Assembly: GCA_023150915.1 (NCBI GenBank)
Contig: JAKLKA010000004.1
Location: 1-64,000 of the forward strand
From: Polyangiaceae bacterium
Lineage (GTDB): Bacteria > Myxococcota_A > Polyangia > Polyangiales > Polyangiaceae
Length of the DNA stretch: 64,000 bases
Reading direction: 5' to 3'
In this document: in pieces, positions 1 through 12,174 of the stretch
Position numbering within the stretch: position 1 is the first letter of the stretch
How the letters are laid out: each line of letters begins with the position of its first letter
Position numbers and translations under genes: made by a program
The notes under the pieces: model-generated
What the model was told of the DNA's origin: nothing
The model's database searches: none
What the model saw: the letters and a program-made list of their open reading frames with translations, nothing else

Positions 1-122
1 CGCCGGGCTTCCAGCCCCCACCCGGCTGGCAACCGCCCCCCGGGTGGACCCCCCCGGCGGGTGGGTGGACGCCGCCCGCCGCCGAGGGCGGGGCGCCACC
101 GCCTCCCACCAAAGAGAAGTAG
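1..122 (+). CDS. C-terminal end of a proline-rich protein (partial)
   Basis: The window opens inside a gene. The frame whose codons begin at base 3 stays open and ends at TAG 120-122. The visible 39 residues are almost all Pro, Gly and Trp, with repeats of the type PPPGW/PPAGGW, and finish with PTKEK. This looks like a disordered proline-rich tail, like the Pro/Gly/Tyr tracts of the envelope protein at 5430-6395. Nothing of the functional domain is visible, so no function can be given. The intrinsic terminator just downstream supports this as the true gene end. Confidence 0.6.
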   Translation, partial: PGFQPPPGWQPPPGWTPPAGGWTPPAAEGGAPPPPTKEK

Positions 123-142
123 GCGCCGGTCGCTGGTGATCG

Positions 143-170
143 AAGCCCGGAGGCTCTCCTCCGGGCTTTT
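143..170 (+). terminator. Intrinsic terminator after the proline-rich gene
   Basis: An 11-bp perfect inverted repeat (AAGCCCGGAGG at 143-153, CCTCCGGGCTT at 158-168) with a CTCT loop ends in a short T run (167-170). It lies 20 bases after the stop codon at 122. It separates that gene from the sahR-metH promoter. Confidence 0.8.
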
Positions 171-183
171 CTCATTGGCGTGC

Positions 184-212
184 TTGACCGCGCCGGAGCC
201 GGCTCCTAGCAT
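184..212 (+). promoter_or_regulatory. Putative sigma-70 promoter of sahR-metH
   Basis: TTGACC (184-189, 5 of 6 to consensus) is followed after 17 bases by TAGCAT (207-212, 4 of 6). The -10 ends exactly where the palindromic operator (213-240) begins. Predicted transcription would start near 219, inside the operator and about 20 bases before the ATG. No Shine-Dalgarno sequence is obvious before the ATG. Confidence 0.5.
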
Positions 213-240
213 CTATCCGGTCATCAGGATGAACGGATAG
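213..240 (+). promoter_or_regulatory. 28-bp near-perfect palindrome, putative SahR operator
   Basis: CTATCCG (213-219) pairs with CGGATAG (234-240), and the core TCATC-AG-GATGA (221-232) is itself palindromic. Only the 220/233 pair and the central two bases break the symmetry. It lies between the -10 and the ATG at 241, where a bound repressor would block transcription. The second sahR gene (47096) has a related palindrome with the same CTAT...TCAT...ATGA...ATAG elements, which supports a shared operator for the two ArsR-type proteins. Confidence 0.75.
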
Positions 241-1181
241 ATGCCCACCGTCGATTCGACCGTCGAGCTGCTGCACCTGTTCGGGGACGCCACCCGGGTG
301 CGGCTCTTGGCGCTCTTGGCCGACGAAGAGCTGAGCGTGGCGGAGCTCACCTCGATCACCGAGCTGCCGCAATCGCGGGTGTCGACCCACCTGGGTCGCC
401 TGCGCGAGGCGGGCCTGCTCCGCGATCGCAAGATTGGTGCTTCCACCAAGTATGCGGTCAACGACGTGTCCATGCCCGGAGACGCGCGCCGGGTCTGGGA
501 GCTGGTGCGCGCGGATCTCGACGACACGCTGCTCCAGGCCGACCGCGCACGTCGGCAGCGGCTACGAGCCGCCGGCCCGGAGCCCTGGCCCGACTTCATC
601 GCTGGGCAGATGGACCGCCACTATTCGCCCGGGCGCACGTGGGAAGCCACCGCGCGCGGCCTGTTCGGCTTCGTGCGCCTCGGCGACGTGCTCGACGTGG
701 GTTCGGGGGACGGCGCCATCGCCGACCTGCTCGCGCAGCGCGCGCGAAGCATCACTTGCATCGACCGCAGCGAGCGCGTGGTTCAAGCGGCGCGCGAGCG
801 TCTCGCCCGTCACCCCAACGTGCGGGTCGAGGTCGGCGACATGCACGCTCTCGAGATCGCCGACGCGAGCTTCGATCAGGTGCTGATGCTGAGCGCGCTG
901 ACCTATGCCGAGCGCCCCGAGCGGGCTCTGGGGGAAGCCGCTCGCGTGCTGCGTCCCGGGGGAACGCTGGCGCTGGTGACGCTTGCTGCGCACTCTCACC
1001 GCGACGTGACCGCCGCGTATGGCCACGTTCAGCCCGGCTTCGACCCCGAGGCGCTGCGCGCCCTCTTGGCCAGCGTCGGCCTCGAGGTGCTCGAATGCCG
1101 GGTCACGTCCCGCGAGCGCACCAAGCCCTACTTCGAAGTCGTCACCGCCTTTGCCGAGAAGAAGCCCAGGAAGCTCGCGAA

Positions 1182-1185
<4 letters not shown>
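241..1185 (+). CDS. sahR: ArsR-family regulator fused to a SAM-methyltransferase-like domain (SahR type)
   Basis: A 314-residue protein. Residues about 5-80 form an ArsR winged helix ([30 protein letters not shown]). The classical metal-binding ELCVCD motif is absent; the position reads ELSVAEL. Residues about 145-260 are a class I methyltransferase fold with motif [13 protein letters not shown] and [10 protein letters not shown]. This architecture is that of SahR, a known repressor in Proteobacteria that senses S-adenosylhomocysteine through its methyltransferase-like domain and controls SAM-cycle genes. The start is the ATG directly after the palindrome at 213-240. Its stop overlaps the metH start (ATGA), so the two are translationally coupled. 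The function is inferred from architecture, neighbour and operator; a methyltransferase activity cannot be excluded. Confidence 0.85.
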
Positions 1186-4891
<3,706 letters not shown>

Positions 4892-4895
<4 letters not shown>

Positions 4896-5371
4896 GTCTC
4901 GAGGAACTGCTTCGGGTCCTTCCGGAACCGGTTCACGCAACCTTCGCAACAGAAGTGGTACGTCTTGCCCAGGTGGTCGGCCTTGGGCGAGTCGGTCTTC
5001 ACCACGAACACCGAGTTGGTGACCGGGCAGCGCGTGCGATCGCCGAGCTTCGCCTGGGACGCGGGGACCACGGGCTTGTCGGCACTGCCGGTGTCGTGCC
5101 CCGCGCAGCCGCAGCCGCCGGGCGCTTCGGCCTTGGCTTGACCGCACCCGCCCGCTTGCTCGGGGTGACCCTCGCCCATGCCGCAGCCACCGGCCTTGGC
5201 GTTGGCCACCGGCGCGGGAGCCGCGGGCGCTGCGGCGGCCGGGCCCTGGGGAGCGGCGGCGGCCGGCTTGGCCGGTTCGGGCTTGGGTGCCTCGTCGTTC
5301 TCGCAACCGAGCACGACACAGGCGAAGACGGCGATCGCGGGGAGGGCCAAGAGCGATGACGGTCGAGCCAT
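4892..5371 (-). CDS. Cys-rich lipoprotein with a C-terminal YHS/TRASH-like metal-binding domain
   Basis: A 159-residue protein. It has a hydrophobic leader ending in VVLGC (lipobox), an Ala/Pro linker (about 25-60), a Gly/Cys segment (about 60-95: [23 protein letters not shown]), then a YHS-type domain (about 105-159). The YHS domain shows [17 protein letters not shown] and FRKDPKQFL. The spaced Cys residues of YHS/TRASH domains usually bind copper, zinc or other metals, and the Gly-Cys-His segment would add ligands. It is probably an outer-envelope metal binder; the metal is unknown. It converges on metH and overlaps its stop by four bases. The start is the ATG before the only signal sequence. 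Confidence 0.8.
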
Positions 5372-5429
5372 GGGAGGCGGTTTCCTAGCACTGCCCGACG
5401 CGCCGTTCGAGCCCAGAAAACGGCGCGGC

Positions 5430-6395
5430 TCAGCGAACTGCGCGAGATTCCGGGTATTTTGCCGGGGGGTGGTTGAAGCCCCAGCCCAGCTGGAAGGCCG
5501 CGAAGAACGCTGGCGCCGCAGGTCGATCGAGCTCCTGTTCGTCGCCCGGCGTGCATGGGTCGAAGTCGCAGCGCGCGGTGATCTTCCCGCCGAACGCGCG
5601 CCCGATGTCGATCTCGAAACCGAAGCGCGTCCCGTCGTCGGTGACCCACTCGAAAGGCATCGAGAGCGTCAGCATCGAGCCATAGTCGCTCACGTTGGTC
5701 GTGTGGAAGGCCACGCCTGGAGCGAACACGAAGTTGCGACGCACGACCGGCGCGACCCCGACGGCGCCGCCGAAGAGAACCACCGGCCGGTCCGATTCGA
5801 CGCCCACGTAGCCGTTGGGCAGCGTGTCGTCGGCGCCGTACGAACCTTCGTAGGCCATGTCGTCCTGCGGTTCGGTGGTGAAGAGCAGCGCGCGGGCCAC
5901 CACTCGGAAGCGAGCGCCGAGATACGCGCCGCCTTGAACACCGACCGTGAAGAAGTGGTCGTAGCGCTTGTCGGCCGCCACGCCCGCCACCAAGACGTCG
6001 ATGAACGGCGTGGTCAGGGCGGCGGCGTCTTCCGGGTACTCGGGTTTGGGCTTCGGCGGCGGCGGCCCCCAACCGTACCCTGGCGGTGGGTAGTAGTAGC
6101 CCGGCGGCGGATACCCGTAGCCGAACCCCGGGGGTGGATACTGGCCGTATCCGCTGGGCGGCGCGTAGCCGGGCGGCGGGTAACCCGGCGCGGGCTGCCC
6201 CGTCGCGGGTGCGGGTGGGCTGGGAGCGGGCGCGGGTGCGGCGGAGCCCGGCGGCGCCGCGGGTTGGGGTGGAAGTGCGCCCGTGGCGCTGCCGGTGGGG
6301 CTTGGAGGTGTCCCCCCCTGAGCCGCGACCAGCGCCGGACACAGCGCGCACACACCCAGCGATGCCCAAGCTGCCGCCGAAAAGCGCATGCGCAC
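5430..6395 (-). CDS. Secreted Pro/Gly/Tyr-repeat protein with a C-terminal beta-rich domain
   Basis: A 321-residue protein. A signal peptide (LGVCALCPALVAAQ, about 1-26) is followed by a long low-complexity segment (about 27-130) of PPPGY/PPSGY/PPPGF repeats ending in PPPPKPK. A C-terminal domain (about 135-321) has alternating hydrophobic and polar stretches resembling strands of a small outer-membrane barrel (TVGVQGGAYLGARFRVVARALLF; GFEIDIGRAFGG). It ends FFAAFQLGWGFNHPP, compatible with a barrel-type C-terminus but followed by a polar tail. This is a common layout for uncharacterised myxobacterial envelope proteins. No enzyme motif is visible. Confidence 0.7.
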   Translation of the reverse strand: MRMRFSAAAWASLGVCALCPALVAAQGGTPPSPTGSATGALPPQPAAPPGSAAPAPAPSPPAPATGQPAPGYPPPGYAPPSGYGQYPPPGFGYGYPPPGYYYPPPGYGWGPPPPKPKPEYPEDAAALTTPFIDVLVAGVAADKRYDHFFTVGVQGGAYLGARFRVVARALLFTTEPQDDMAYEGSYGADDTLPNGYVGVESDRPVVLFGGAVGVAPVVRRNFVFAPGVAFHTTNVSDYGSMLTLSMPFEWVTDDGTRFGFEIDIGRAFGGKITARCDFDPCTPGDEQELDRPAAPAFFAAFQLGWGFNHPPAKYPESRAVR

Positions 6396-6470
6396 AGAAT
6401 AGGCCGTTTGGGCGTGTCAGGACGAAATGACAGAGATGTGGCTGTAACCTGACGGCCCATTTCCTACCAA

Positions 6471-7373
6471 TTGCGGATGGGAATTGCTGGCAGCGGGTAC
6501 ACGCGCGGGGCGGATGAGCGGGTCAGTTGGGTGAAGTCGGTCCCGTTCTTCTTGATGCACGTGATGCCGCTGGGCATCGTCTGGACCGGCTTCGGCTGGA
6601 AGGAAGCGGTGCTCGCGCTCGCGCTCTACGTGAGCCGCATGTTCTTCATCACCGCCGGCTATCACCGCTACTTCGCGCACCGTGCTTTCAAGACCGGGCG
6701 GGTGATGCAGTTCGTGCTGGCGTTCGGCGGCGGCACCGCAGCGCAGAAGGGGGTCTTGTGGTGGGCGGGTCACCATCGCCACCACCACAAGCACTCGGAC
6801 CTGCCTTCCGACATCCACTCGCCGAAGCGCGGATTCTGGTGGAGCCACATGGGCTGGATCTTGTGCGAGAAGTACGACGCGACTCCGACTCAGCAGATCA
6901 AGGACTTCGCGAGGTACCCCGAGCTGGTGTGGCTCGATCGCTGGCACCTGGTGCCGTCGGTCGCGCTCGGCGCCGCGTGTCTGCTCTTGGGAGGGCCGAG
7001 CGCTTTGTTCGGTGGCTTCTTCCTCTCGACGGCGCTGCTCTACCACGGCACCTTCGTGATCAACTCGGTCACGCACGTCTTCGGGCGCAGGCGCTATGCC
7101 ACCCGGGACACCAGCAAGAACTCACTCTTGCTCGCCCTCGTCACCCTGGGTGAGGGCTGGCACAACAACCATCACTATTACCAGTCGACGGCCAACCAGG
7201 GCTTCTTCTGGTGGGAAATCGACCTCAGCTACTACGCGCTTCGGGTGATGAGCTGGCTCGGGCTCGTGTGGGACTTGCGCACGCCCTCGCAGAAGGTCCG
7301 CATGTCGAACTGGGAGGCGCCCCCGGCCGAGCTGCCTGCTCCGCGCGCGTCCGAGCGACCGGCGCCGGCGTGA
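6471..7373 (+). CDS. Acyl-CoA/fatty-acid delta-9-type desaturase
   Basis: An integral-membrane desaturase of about 300 residues that introduces a cis double bond into acyl chains. All three histidine boxes of the family are present: HRYFAH, HHRHHHKHSD (HxxHH type) and HNNHH. They coordinate the di-iron centre. Hydrophobic segments flank the boxes (about 24-60, 85-95, 158-190). The longest frame starts at TTG 6471, but ATG 6477 gives the same protein less two residues and is equally likely; no strong ribosome site decides it. It is convergent with the PilT-like gene, with 9 bases between stops, and a short GC hairpin (7365-7380) spans the stop codon. It probably tunes membrane fluidity; an electron donor is not in the window. 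Confidence 0.93.
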   Translation: MRMGIAGSGYTRGADERVSWVKSVPFFLMHVMPLGIVWTGFGWKEAVLALALYVSRMFFITAGYHRYFAHRAFKTGRVMQFVLAFGGGTAAQKGVLWWAGHHRHHHKHSDLPSDIHSPKRGFWWSHMGWILCEKYDATPTQQIKDFARYPELVWLDRWHLVPSVALGAACLLLGGPSALFGGFFLSTALLYHGTFVINSVTHVFGRRRYATRDTSKNSLLLALVTLGEGWHNNHHYYQSTANQGFFWWEIDLSYYALRVMSWLGLVWDLRTPSQKVRMSNWEAPPAELPAPRASERPAPA

Positions 7374-7382
7374 GCGCCGGGG

Positions 7383-8873
7383 TCAGTCCAGCTTCACGCC
7401 GGCCTTGCTCAACAGCTCCTTGAACGTCTGCTTGTCGTTCGACTTCATGTAGGCCTCTTTCGGCTCGACCAACCCGTTTTTCACGTGCGAAAGCAGGTGG
7501 TCGTTCATGGTCTGCATGCCCAGCGCCCGACCGGTCTGGAGCAAGCTGGCGATCTGATAGGTCTTGCCTTCGCGGATCAGGTTCGAGACTGCGGGGGTGG
7601 TCACCAGGATCTCGTAGGCCGCCACCCGGCCCCCGCCCTTCTTCTTGCACAGCACCTGGGCGATGACGCCGCGGAGTGACTCGCTGAGCATGGTGCGGAT
7701 CTGTGCCTGCTGCTCCGGCGGAAACTGATCGATGATTCGGTCGATGGTGCTGGTGGCGCTGGTGGTGTGCAGCGTGCCGAACACCAGGTGTCCGGTCTCG
7801 GCCGTCTCGACCGCGATGGCGATGGTCTCGAGGTCGCGCATCTCGCCCACCAGCACGATGTCCGGGTCTTCGCGGAGCGCCGCGCGCAGGGCGGCCTTGA
7901 AAGTCTTGGTGTGAACCCCGACCTCGCGCTGATTCACCAGGCAGCGCTTGTTGGGGTGCACGAACTCGATGGGGTCCTCGATGGTGATGATGTGGTCGGC
8001 GCGGTTCTGGTTGACGTAGTCGATCAGCGTGGCCAAGGTGGTGCTCTTGCCGCTGCCGGTGGGGCCGGTGACCAGCACCAGGCCCTTGGTGAGCCAGCAC
8101 AGGTCGAGCACCTTCGACGGCAGCCCCAGGCGCTCGACTGGAACCAGCTCGAAGGGGATCTGACGAAAGACTGCGCCCGGCCCGTTCGAGTCCATGAAGT
8201 AATTGGCGCGGAACCGCGCCACCCCCGGGATGGGATGCGCGAAGTCGGTGTCCCACGTCTCTTCGAACTGCGTTCGGTTTCGCGCCGGCAATATCTCGAA
8301 GAGCAGCGTGCGCAGTTGGTCGGCCGTGAGCTTGCCGTGCTTCTCGAGCGTGGTCATGGCACCGCTCAGGCGCAGCATGGGCTCGACGCCGGTGGCCAGG
8401 TGCAGGTCGCTGGCGCCCAGACGGACCATTTCTCGCAGAAACACGTTGATGCGGGGCTCGCCCGGCGTGGTGTTGACCGGCGGCGGGACGATCGACCCGC
8501 GCACCTGCGGCACGCGCGGCATCGGTGGCTCGAGCATTGGGGGGCGCGGCGCCGCGGCCAGCGCGGCTTCGTCATCGCGCTTCGGCGACAGGCGGATGCG
8601 CCACTTGTCTTGGCGTTCCGTCTCGACCACCACGTCGACTTGCACGCCCTCGGCGTCGTGGGAAAACGAAACCTTGCCGTACTGCTTCAGGGACTGGATC
8701 TGCTCGGTGCTCATGCACTCTTGCAGCATGGTCACGAGCTGCTTGTGATCGACGCGGTTGGTGGTCAGGCGCTCGCCGGTCTCGAAACAGAAGCGGGCGA
8801 CCTGGTCGCTCTGGAGCTCGAGGGCCTGGGCCCCGTGGCGGAGCAGGTGGCGGACGTAGACGTCGATCTGCAT
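7383..8873 (-). CDS. pilT: PilT-like type IV pilus retraction ATPase with a duplicated N-terminal domain
   Basis: A 496-residue protein; ordinary PilT is about 340-370. Residues about 145-496 are a complete PilT: PAS-like N-domain (GASDLHLATG), Walker A GPTGSGKST (near 270), Asp box EDPIEF, Walker B DPDIVLVGEMRD and His box GHLVFGTLHT. Residues 1-97 look like a diverged second copy of the N-domain: ALELQSDQVARF aligns with SDLHLATGVEPM, and the following helix/DF region (QECMSTEQIQSLKQYGKVSFSH) matches ILPARNRTQFEETWDTDFAH. A Pro-rich linker (about 110-145) joins the two. It probably acts at the inner face of a type IV pilus. It starts 6 bases after the GH31 gene, so the two are likely cotranscribed. 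No other pilus gene is here, so it may be a paralogue rather than the main PilT. Confidence 0.88.
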   Translation of the reverse strand: MQIDVYVRHLLRHGAQALELQSDQVARFCFETGERLTTNRVDHKQLVTMLQECMSTEQIQSLKQYGKVSFSHDAEGVQVDVVVETERQDKWRIRLSPKRDDEAALAAAPRPPMLEPPMPRVPQVRGSIVPPPVNTTPGEPRINVFLREMVRLGASDLHLATGVEPMLRLSGAMTTLEKHGKLTADQLRTLLFEILPARNRTQFEETWDTDFAHPIPGVARFRANYFMDSNGPGAVFRQIPFELVPVERLGLPSKVLDLCWLTKGLVLVTGPTGSGKSTTLATLIDYVNQNRADHIITIEDPIEFVHPNKRCLVNQREVGVHTKTFKAALRAALREDPDIVLVGEMRDLETIAIAVETAETGHLVFGTLHTTSATSTIDRIIDQFPPEQQAQIRTMLSESLRGVIAQVLCKKKGGGRVAAYEILVTTPAVSNLIREGKTYQIASLLQTGRALGMQTMNDHLLSHVKNGLVEPKEAYMKSNDKQTFKELLSKAGVKLD

Positions 8874-8879
8874 GCGGCC

Positions 8880-11378
8880 TCAGTATTTCACTATCACGGT
8901 CCGGGGCCCACTCGGCACCTTGATCAGCAGCACGCCCTGTTCGAACGCCCAGCCCGACGCCGTGGCCTCGAGCGCCGCGAGGCTGCCGGCGTTCGTGAGG
9001 GGCTGCCCGCCCTCGGTCACGGCGCTGGGCGCCTTCGCCACGCCGACCTGTTCGAACACCACACCGTGCTTCAGCTCGCTGCCGTCGGTCTTGGCCAGGG
9101 AAAGGGTCGCGCCCTGGTCTTCTTGCTCGATCTCGGCGCCGTCGAACAGCGTGAACTTGCTGGCCGGGCCCGGGGCGATGCGGACCCAGAGCACGCCGGG
9201 GGTGGTGGCGTAGGAATCGACCGAGGCGTCGGTGGTCGGGCTCAGGGTGTCGATGGTCGGGCGTAGCAACGGCACGATGCCACCCTGCCTCAGGAACAAC
9301 GGCAGCGCATCGAGCGGTGCCGCCACGCTCACCGTCTTCCCACCGGTGAACGCCTTGCCCGTCCACCAGTCGACCCACTCCCCTTCCGGGAGCATCACGT
9401 CGCGAGTGGTCTTTCCGCGCAGAACCACCGGAGCCACCAGCAGGGAATCCCCCAGCAAGAAGGTGTCATCGGGGTGCTCGCCCAGCTCGGGGTGCGCGAG
9501 CCCCAGAGCGCGTTGAATCGGACGCCCGTCGATCTTCAGGCGCTGCGCGTAGGTCCAGATGTACGGAAAGAGCCTGAGGTGCAGCCGGGTGTACGTGCGG
9601 TACCAGCCGAGCATCTCTTGGTCGAAGCCGTTCTCGGCGGTGGGTTCCCAGGCGACGTCGTTGGTGCTGGTGCCGATCTGCATCACCGGCGAAAGCGCCG
9701 TGATCTGGAACCATCGCGTGAACAGCTCTTTGTCGGGGGGCGAGTGCCGGTACCCGCCGGTGTCCGAGCCGAAGAACGGGAAGCCCGAAGGGCCGAGCGA
9801 CAACCCGGCGATCAACGCGGCGGGGAGGCCGCCCACCGCGCCGGCCTTCTTGCCGTCGACGGTGATCTGCTCGCCGTGCTTGGCGAAGCTCGCGTCCAGA
9901 TCCCCGGGCCAGATCACCGAGACGTTCTTCTGGTCGCCGTACGTGCCGGCGCGGCACAGCAAGAACTGGCCTTCGTCTTCCAAAAGCTCGGCATACGCCG
10001 AGTGGTAGAACAGCGGGAAGCGCGCGTGCATCGTGCGCTCGTCGCTTCCGTCGGCAAACCGCCAGACGTTGCGCGCCCCGAAGATCCCCGGCACCACGTC
10101 TTCACCGTAGTCCAGCTTGAAGCCCTCGATCCCCATGTCGACGTACTTCTGGATCCAGCTCTGCCACCAGGCGAACGCCGCCGGGTTGGTCAGGTCGATG
10201 GGCTTGCCCCACTTGTTGAGCAAGATGCCGCTCTGCTCGGGGTAGTAGCCCTTGGCCTTGGCTTCGTCCCGCAGGCTCTGGGTGCTCGGATCTTTCTCGT
10301 CGAGATAGGGCGTGTGCCAGAGCGACACCCGGAAGCCCAGGGCCCGAGCCTTGGCCACCATCCCCTTCGCGTCGGGGAACTTCTTGGCATCGAAGTCGAA
10401 GGTATTCACTCCCGTGGCGTAGGGGCGATCGATCCAGATGGCGCTGGTCGCCAGATCCAGGCTGCGGATGGCCGCGAGATCCGCCTCGACCTGGGCCTGG
10501 TCGTCGTTCTCGTCACGCCACACCAGCGGCCCGAGACCCCAGCGGGCAGGCAGCCGCGGCTGGCCGGTGACGGCATAGTAGTGGCGTGTCACGTCCAGGG
10601 GGTGCGCGGCAGCGAACAGGTGGAACACCAGGCCCTCGCTGCTCGCCAGGCCCGTGCCGAAGGTCGCGACCACGCGATCGGGCTCGGCCTTGGCCACGTC
10701 GAACGCCGCCGGGTATGGGTTTTCGACGAACAACCCGAAGCCGCGCGTGCCGGTCACGAACGGGATCGGCACGTGCGCTTCGTTGTTCGTGCTCTCCAGC
10801 GCGCCGGTGGCCTCGAGCTGCATCGCACGGACCTTGCCGCGGTGGTTCACGCTGTCGAAGTACTCGCCGAGCCCGTAGAACGCCTCGTCGGCGCCGACCT
10901 GCGCAGACAACCCGAGGTACGCCAGCCGCTCGGCGGCGAGGGGGCGCAGCTCTGCACGGATCCGATCGTCGGCGGCGACCGCGAAGACCGCCTCCGACTC
11001 GAAGCCGCCGGTGTGCGCCACCCGCAACGTGACCGATGTCGCCGTGCTCTGCTGGACGAAGAGCCGACTCCCCGGGTGCCACGCGAGCCCCTCGGGCTCG
11101 TTCGCCGCCGGGTCGTGGTTCATCATCGGGGCCGGGTCGTAGTTCGCCGAATCGTCCACCTCGGCCACGCTCCCGAGCACGAAGGCGTCGGCGGGGAGCG
11201 TGAGAATGGCGACGTCGCCGCGCCGAAGCTCGACCGAACCCCGTCCGGTGTCGATGTCGAGGGTGGTCTCACCGGCGATCAGCGTGACCGTCTGCGGCCC
11301 GGGGCCGTCACCCTCTTCGCCATCCGAACAACCCGGGGCCGCGAGCGTGACGAAGGGAAGCAGAAGCCAGGAGCGCAC
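8880..11378 (-). CDS. Glycoside hydrolase family 31 (alpha-glucosidase/alpha-xylosidase type), exported
   Basis: An 832-residue exported glycosidase. The leader (SWLLLPFVTLAAPGCSD) ends in a cysteine that could be lipidated, though the lipobox is not classical. Next come the N-terminal beta domain (YGLGEYFDSVNHRG), then the GH31 barrel with nucleophile Asp in GFKLDYGED (near residue 420) and general acid in IWPGDLDASF (near 491). C-terminal beta domains follow (DDTFLLGDSLLVAPV; LPEGEWVDWWTG). It should cleave alpha-linked glucose or xylose from oligosaccharides outside the cytoplasm; the exact substrate cannot be read. It lies in the minus-strand run below the sigma factor, 24 bases after the AgmX-like gene and 6 before the PilT-like gene. 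Confidence 0.92.
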   Translation of the reverse strand: MRSWLLLPFVTLAAPGCSDGEEGDGPGPQTVTLIAGETTLDIDTGRGSVELRRGDVAILTLPADAFVLGSVAEVDDSANYDPAPMMNHDPAANEPEGLAWHPGSRLFVQQSTATSVTLRVAHTGGFESEAVFAVAADDRIRAELRPLAAERLAYLGLSAQVGADEAFYGLGEYFDSVNHRGKVRAMQLEATGALESTNNEAHVPIPFVTGTRGFGLFVENPYPAAFDVAKAEPDRVVATFGTGLASSEGLVFHLFAAAHPLDVTRHYYAVTGQPRLPARWGLGPLVWRDENDDQAQVEADLAAIRSLDLATSAIWIDRPYATGVNTFDFDAKKFPDAKGMVAKARALGFRVSLWHTPYLDEKDPSTQSLRDEAKAKGYYPEQSGILLNKWGKPIDLTNPAAFAWWQSWIQKYVDMGIEGFKLDYGEDVVPGIFGARNVWRFADGSDERTMHARFPLFYHSAYAELLEDEGQFLLCRAGTYGDQKNVSVIWPGDLDASFAKHGEQITVDGKKAGAVGGLPAALIAGLSLGPSGFPFFGSDTGGYRHSPPDKELFTRWFQITALSPVMQIGTSTNDVAWEPTAENGFDQEMLGWYRTYTRLHLRLFPYIWTYAQRLKIDGRPIQRALGLAHPELGEHPDDTFLLGDSLLVAPVVLRGKTTRDVMLPEGEWVDWWTGKAFTGGKTVSVAAPLDALPLFLRQGGIVPLLRPTIDTLSPTTDASVDSYATTPGVLWVRIAPGPASKFTLFDGAEIEQEDQGATLSLAKTDGSELKHGVVFEQVGVAKAPSAVTEGGQPLTNAGSLAALEATASGWAFEQGVLLIKVPSGPRTVIVKY

Positions 11379-11402
11379 GCGCCGAGCATAACTGAAACCC
11401 CC

Positions 11403-12134
11403 CTACAGGTCGTCGCACAGCGGATCGTCGACGGCGCAGCGCGCGGTCCGAGCTTTCGGCGGTGGCGGCAGCGCCGGCGCCGGTTCGGTCCGCGGGGCCG
11501 GCACACCGGCCAGCATTGCCGCCTCGAACCCCGGAGGCGGCGGCGGAGCCACGGCGTCGGCTTCGCGAAGCGCGTCCGGGCTGCTCGCGCCGTGTGGCGT
11601 GAAGAGGAACGGGTATCGGACCAGCACCTGACCGCCCCCGCGGGGGAACTGCAGCTCGAAGGCGCGTTCGAGCACGCAGCGGCGGACTTGCAGGCTGGGG
11701 AGCGTGCTCTCTGCCTCGCGGGCGAGGAAGACGGTGCCGTCCGAGGCGATCGCCAGCTCGACCACGATTCGCCCTTCCGCGTGCGGGGCGCGCCGGTAGC
11801 ACTCGCGAAAGCGACCCGCGCTCTTTCGCACGGTGTACCGCACGCTGTCGGCGGGCAGGCGCGCACCCCTGGGCGCGGCCGGGCTCGGGGCCAGCTCGCG
11901 GGTGAGCGCCGGAAGCGGGGCGAGCTCGGCCGGATCGGGCGCAGCGGGGGCGCTCGGGGGCGAGCTCACCGCCGCGCGGATGGCGGCGCGCAACGCTTCG
12001 TTCACCGCTGCGCGTGGCGCGTTCGATGGCGTCGTGGGACGAGCGGCCGGCGGAATCGGCGGCAGGCGCGCGGCCGGTGCGGCGCCGCAGCCCGCCGCCA
12101 GCACCGCCCCGACGGCTGCCCAAGAGTGTCGCAT
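11403..12134 (-). CDS. Lipoprotein with an AgmX/PglI-type (TonB-C-like) C-terminal domain
   Basis: A 243-residue protein. I chose the ATG at 12134 because it puts a signal peptide with lipobox VLAAGC at the N-terminus; the frame is open further upstream but only as overlap with the next gene. A Pro/Ala-rich linker (about 20-130) is followed by a compact domain (about 140-230) with RFRECYRRAP, GRIVVELAIASDGTV, VRRCVLERAFELQFP and VLVRYPFLFTP. That pattern is the C-terminal domain found in AgmX/PglI-like proteins of myxobacteria, related in fold to TonB C-termini and linked to gliding or envelope functions. The two cysteines (CYRR, RRC) may form a disulfide. Role in the cell unknown. Confidence 0.75.
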   Translation of the reverse strand: MRHSWAAVGAVLAAGCGAAPAARLPPIPPAARPTTPSNAPRAAVNEALRAAIRAAVSSPPSAPAAPDPAELAPLPALTRELAPSPAAPRGARLPADSVRYTVRKSAGRFRECYRRAPHAEGRIVVELAIASDGTVFLAREAESTLPSLQVRRCVLERAFELQFPRGGGQVLVRYPFLFTPHGASSPDALREADAVAPPPPPGFEAAMLAGVPAPRTEPAPALPPPPKARTARCAVDDPLCDDL

Positions 12135-12174
12135 CGAGCTCGGGCAGACACCGAACCACGGTCGCGAGTTCCCG

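Noticed and set aside
6060-6220. Regular short repeats resembling a CRISPR array
   Set aside because: They are codon-level repeats encoding PPPGY units inside a gene, with no constant spacer length and no cas genes nearby.
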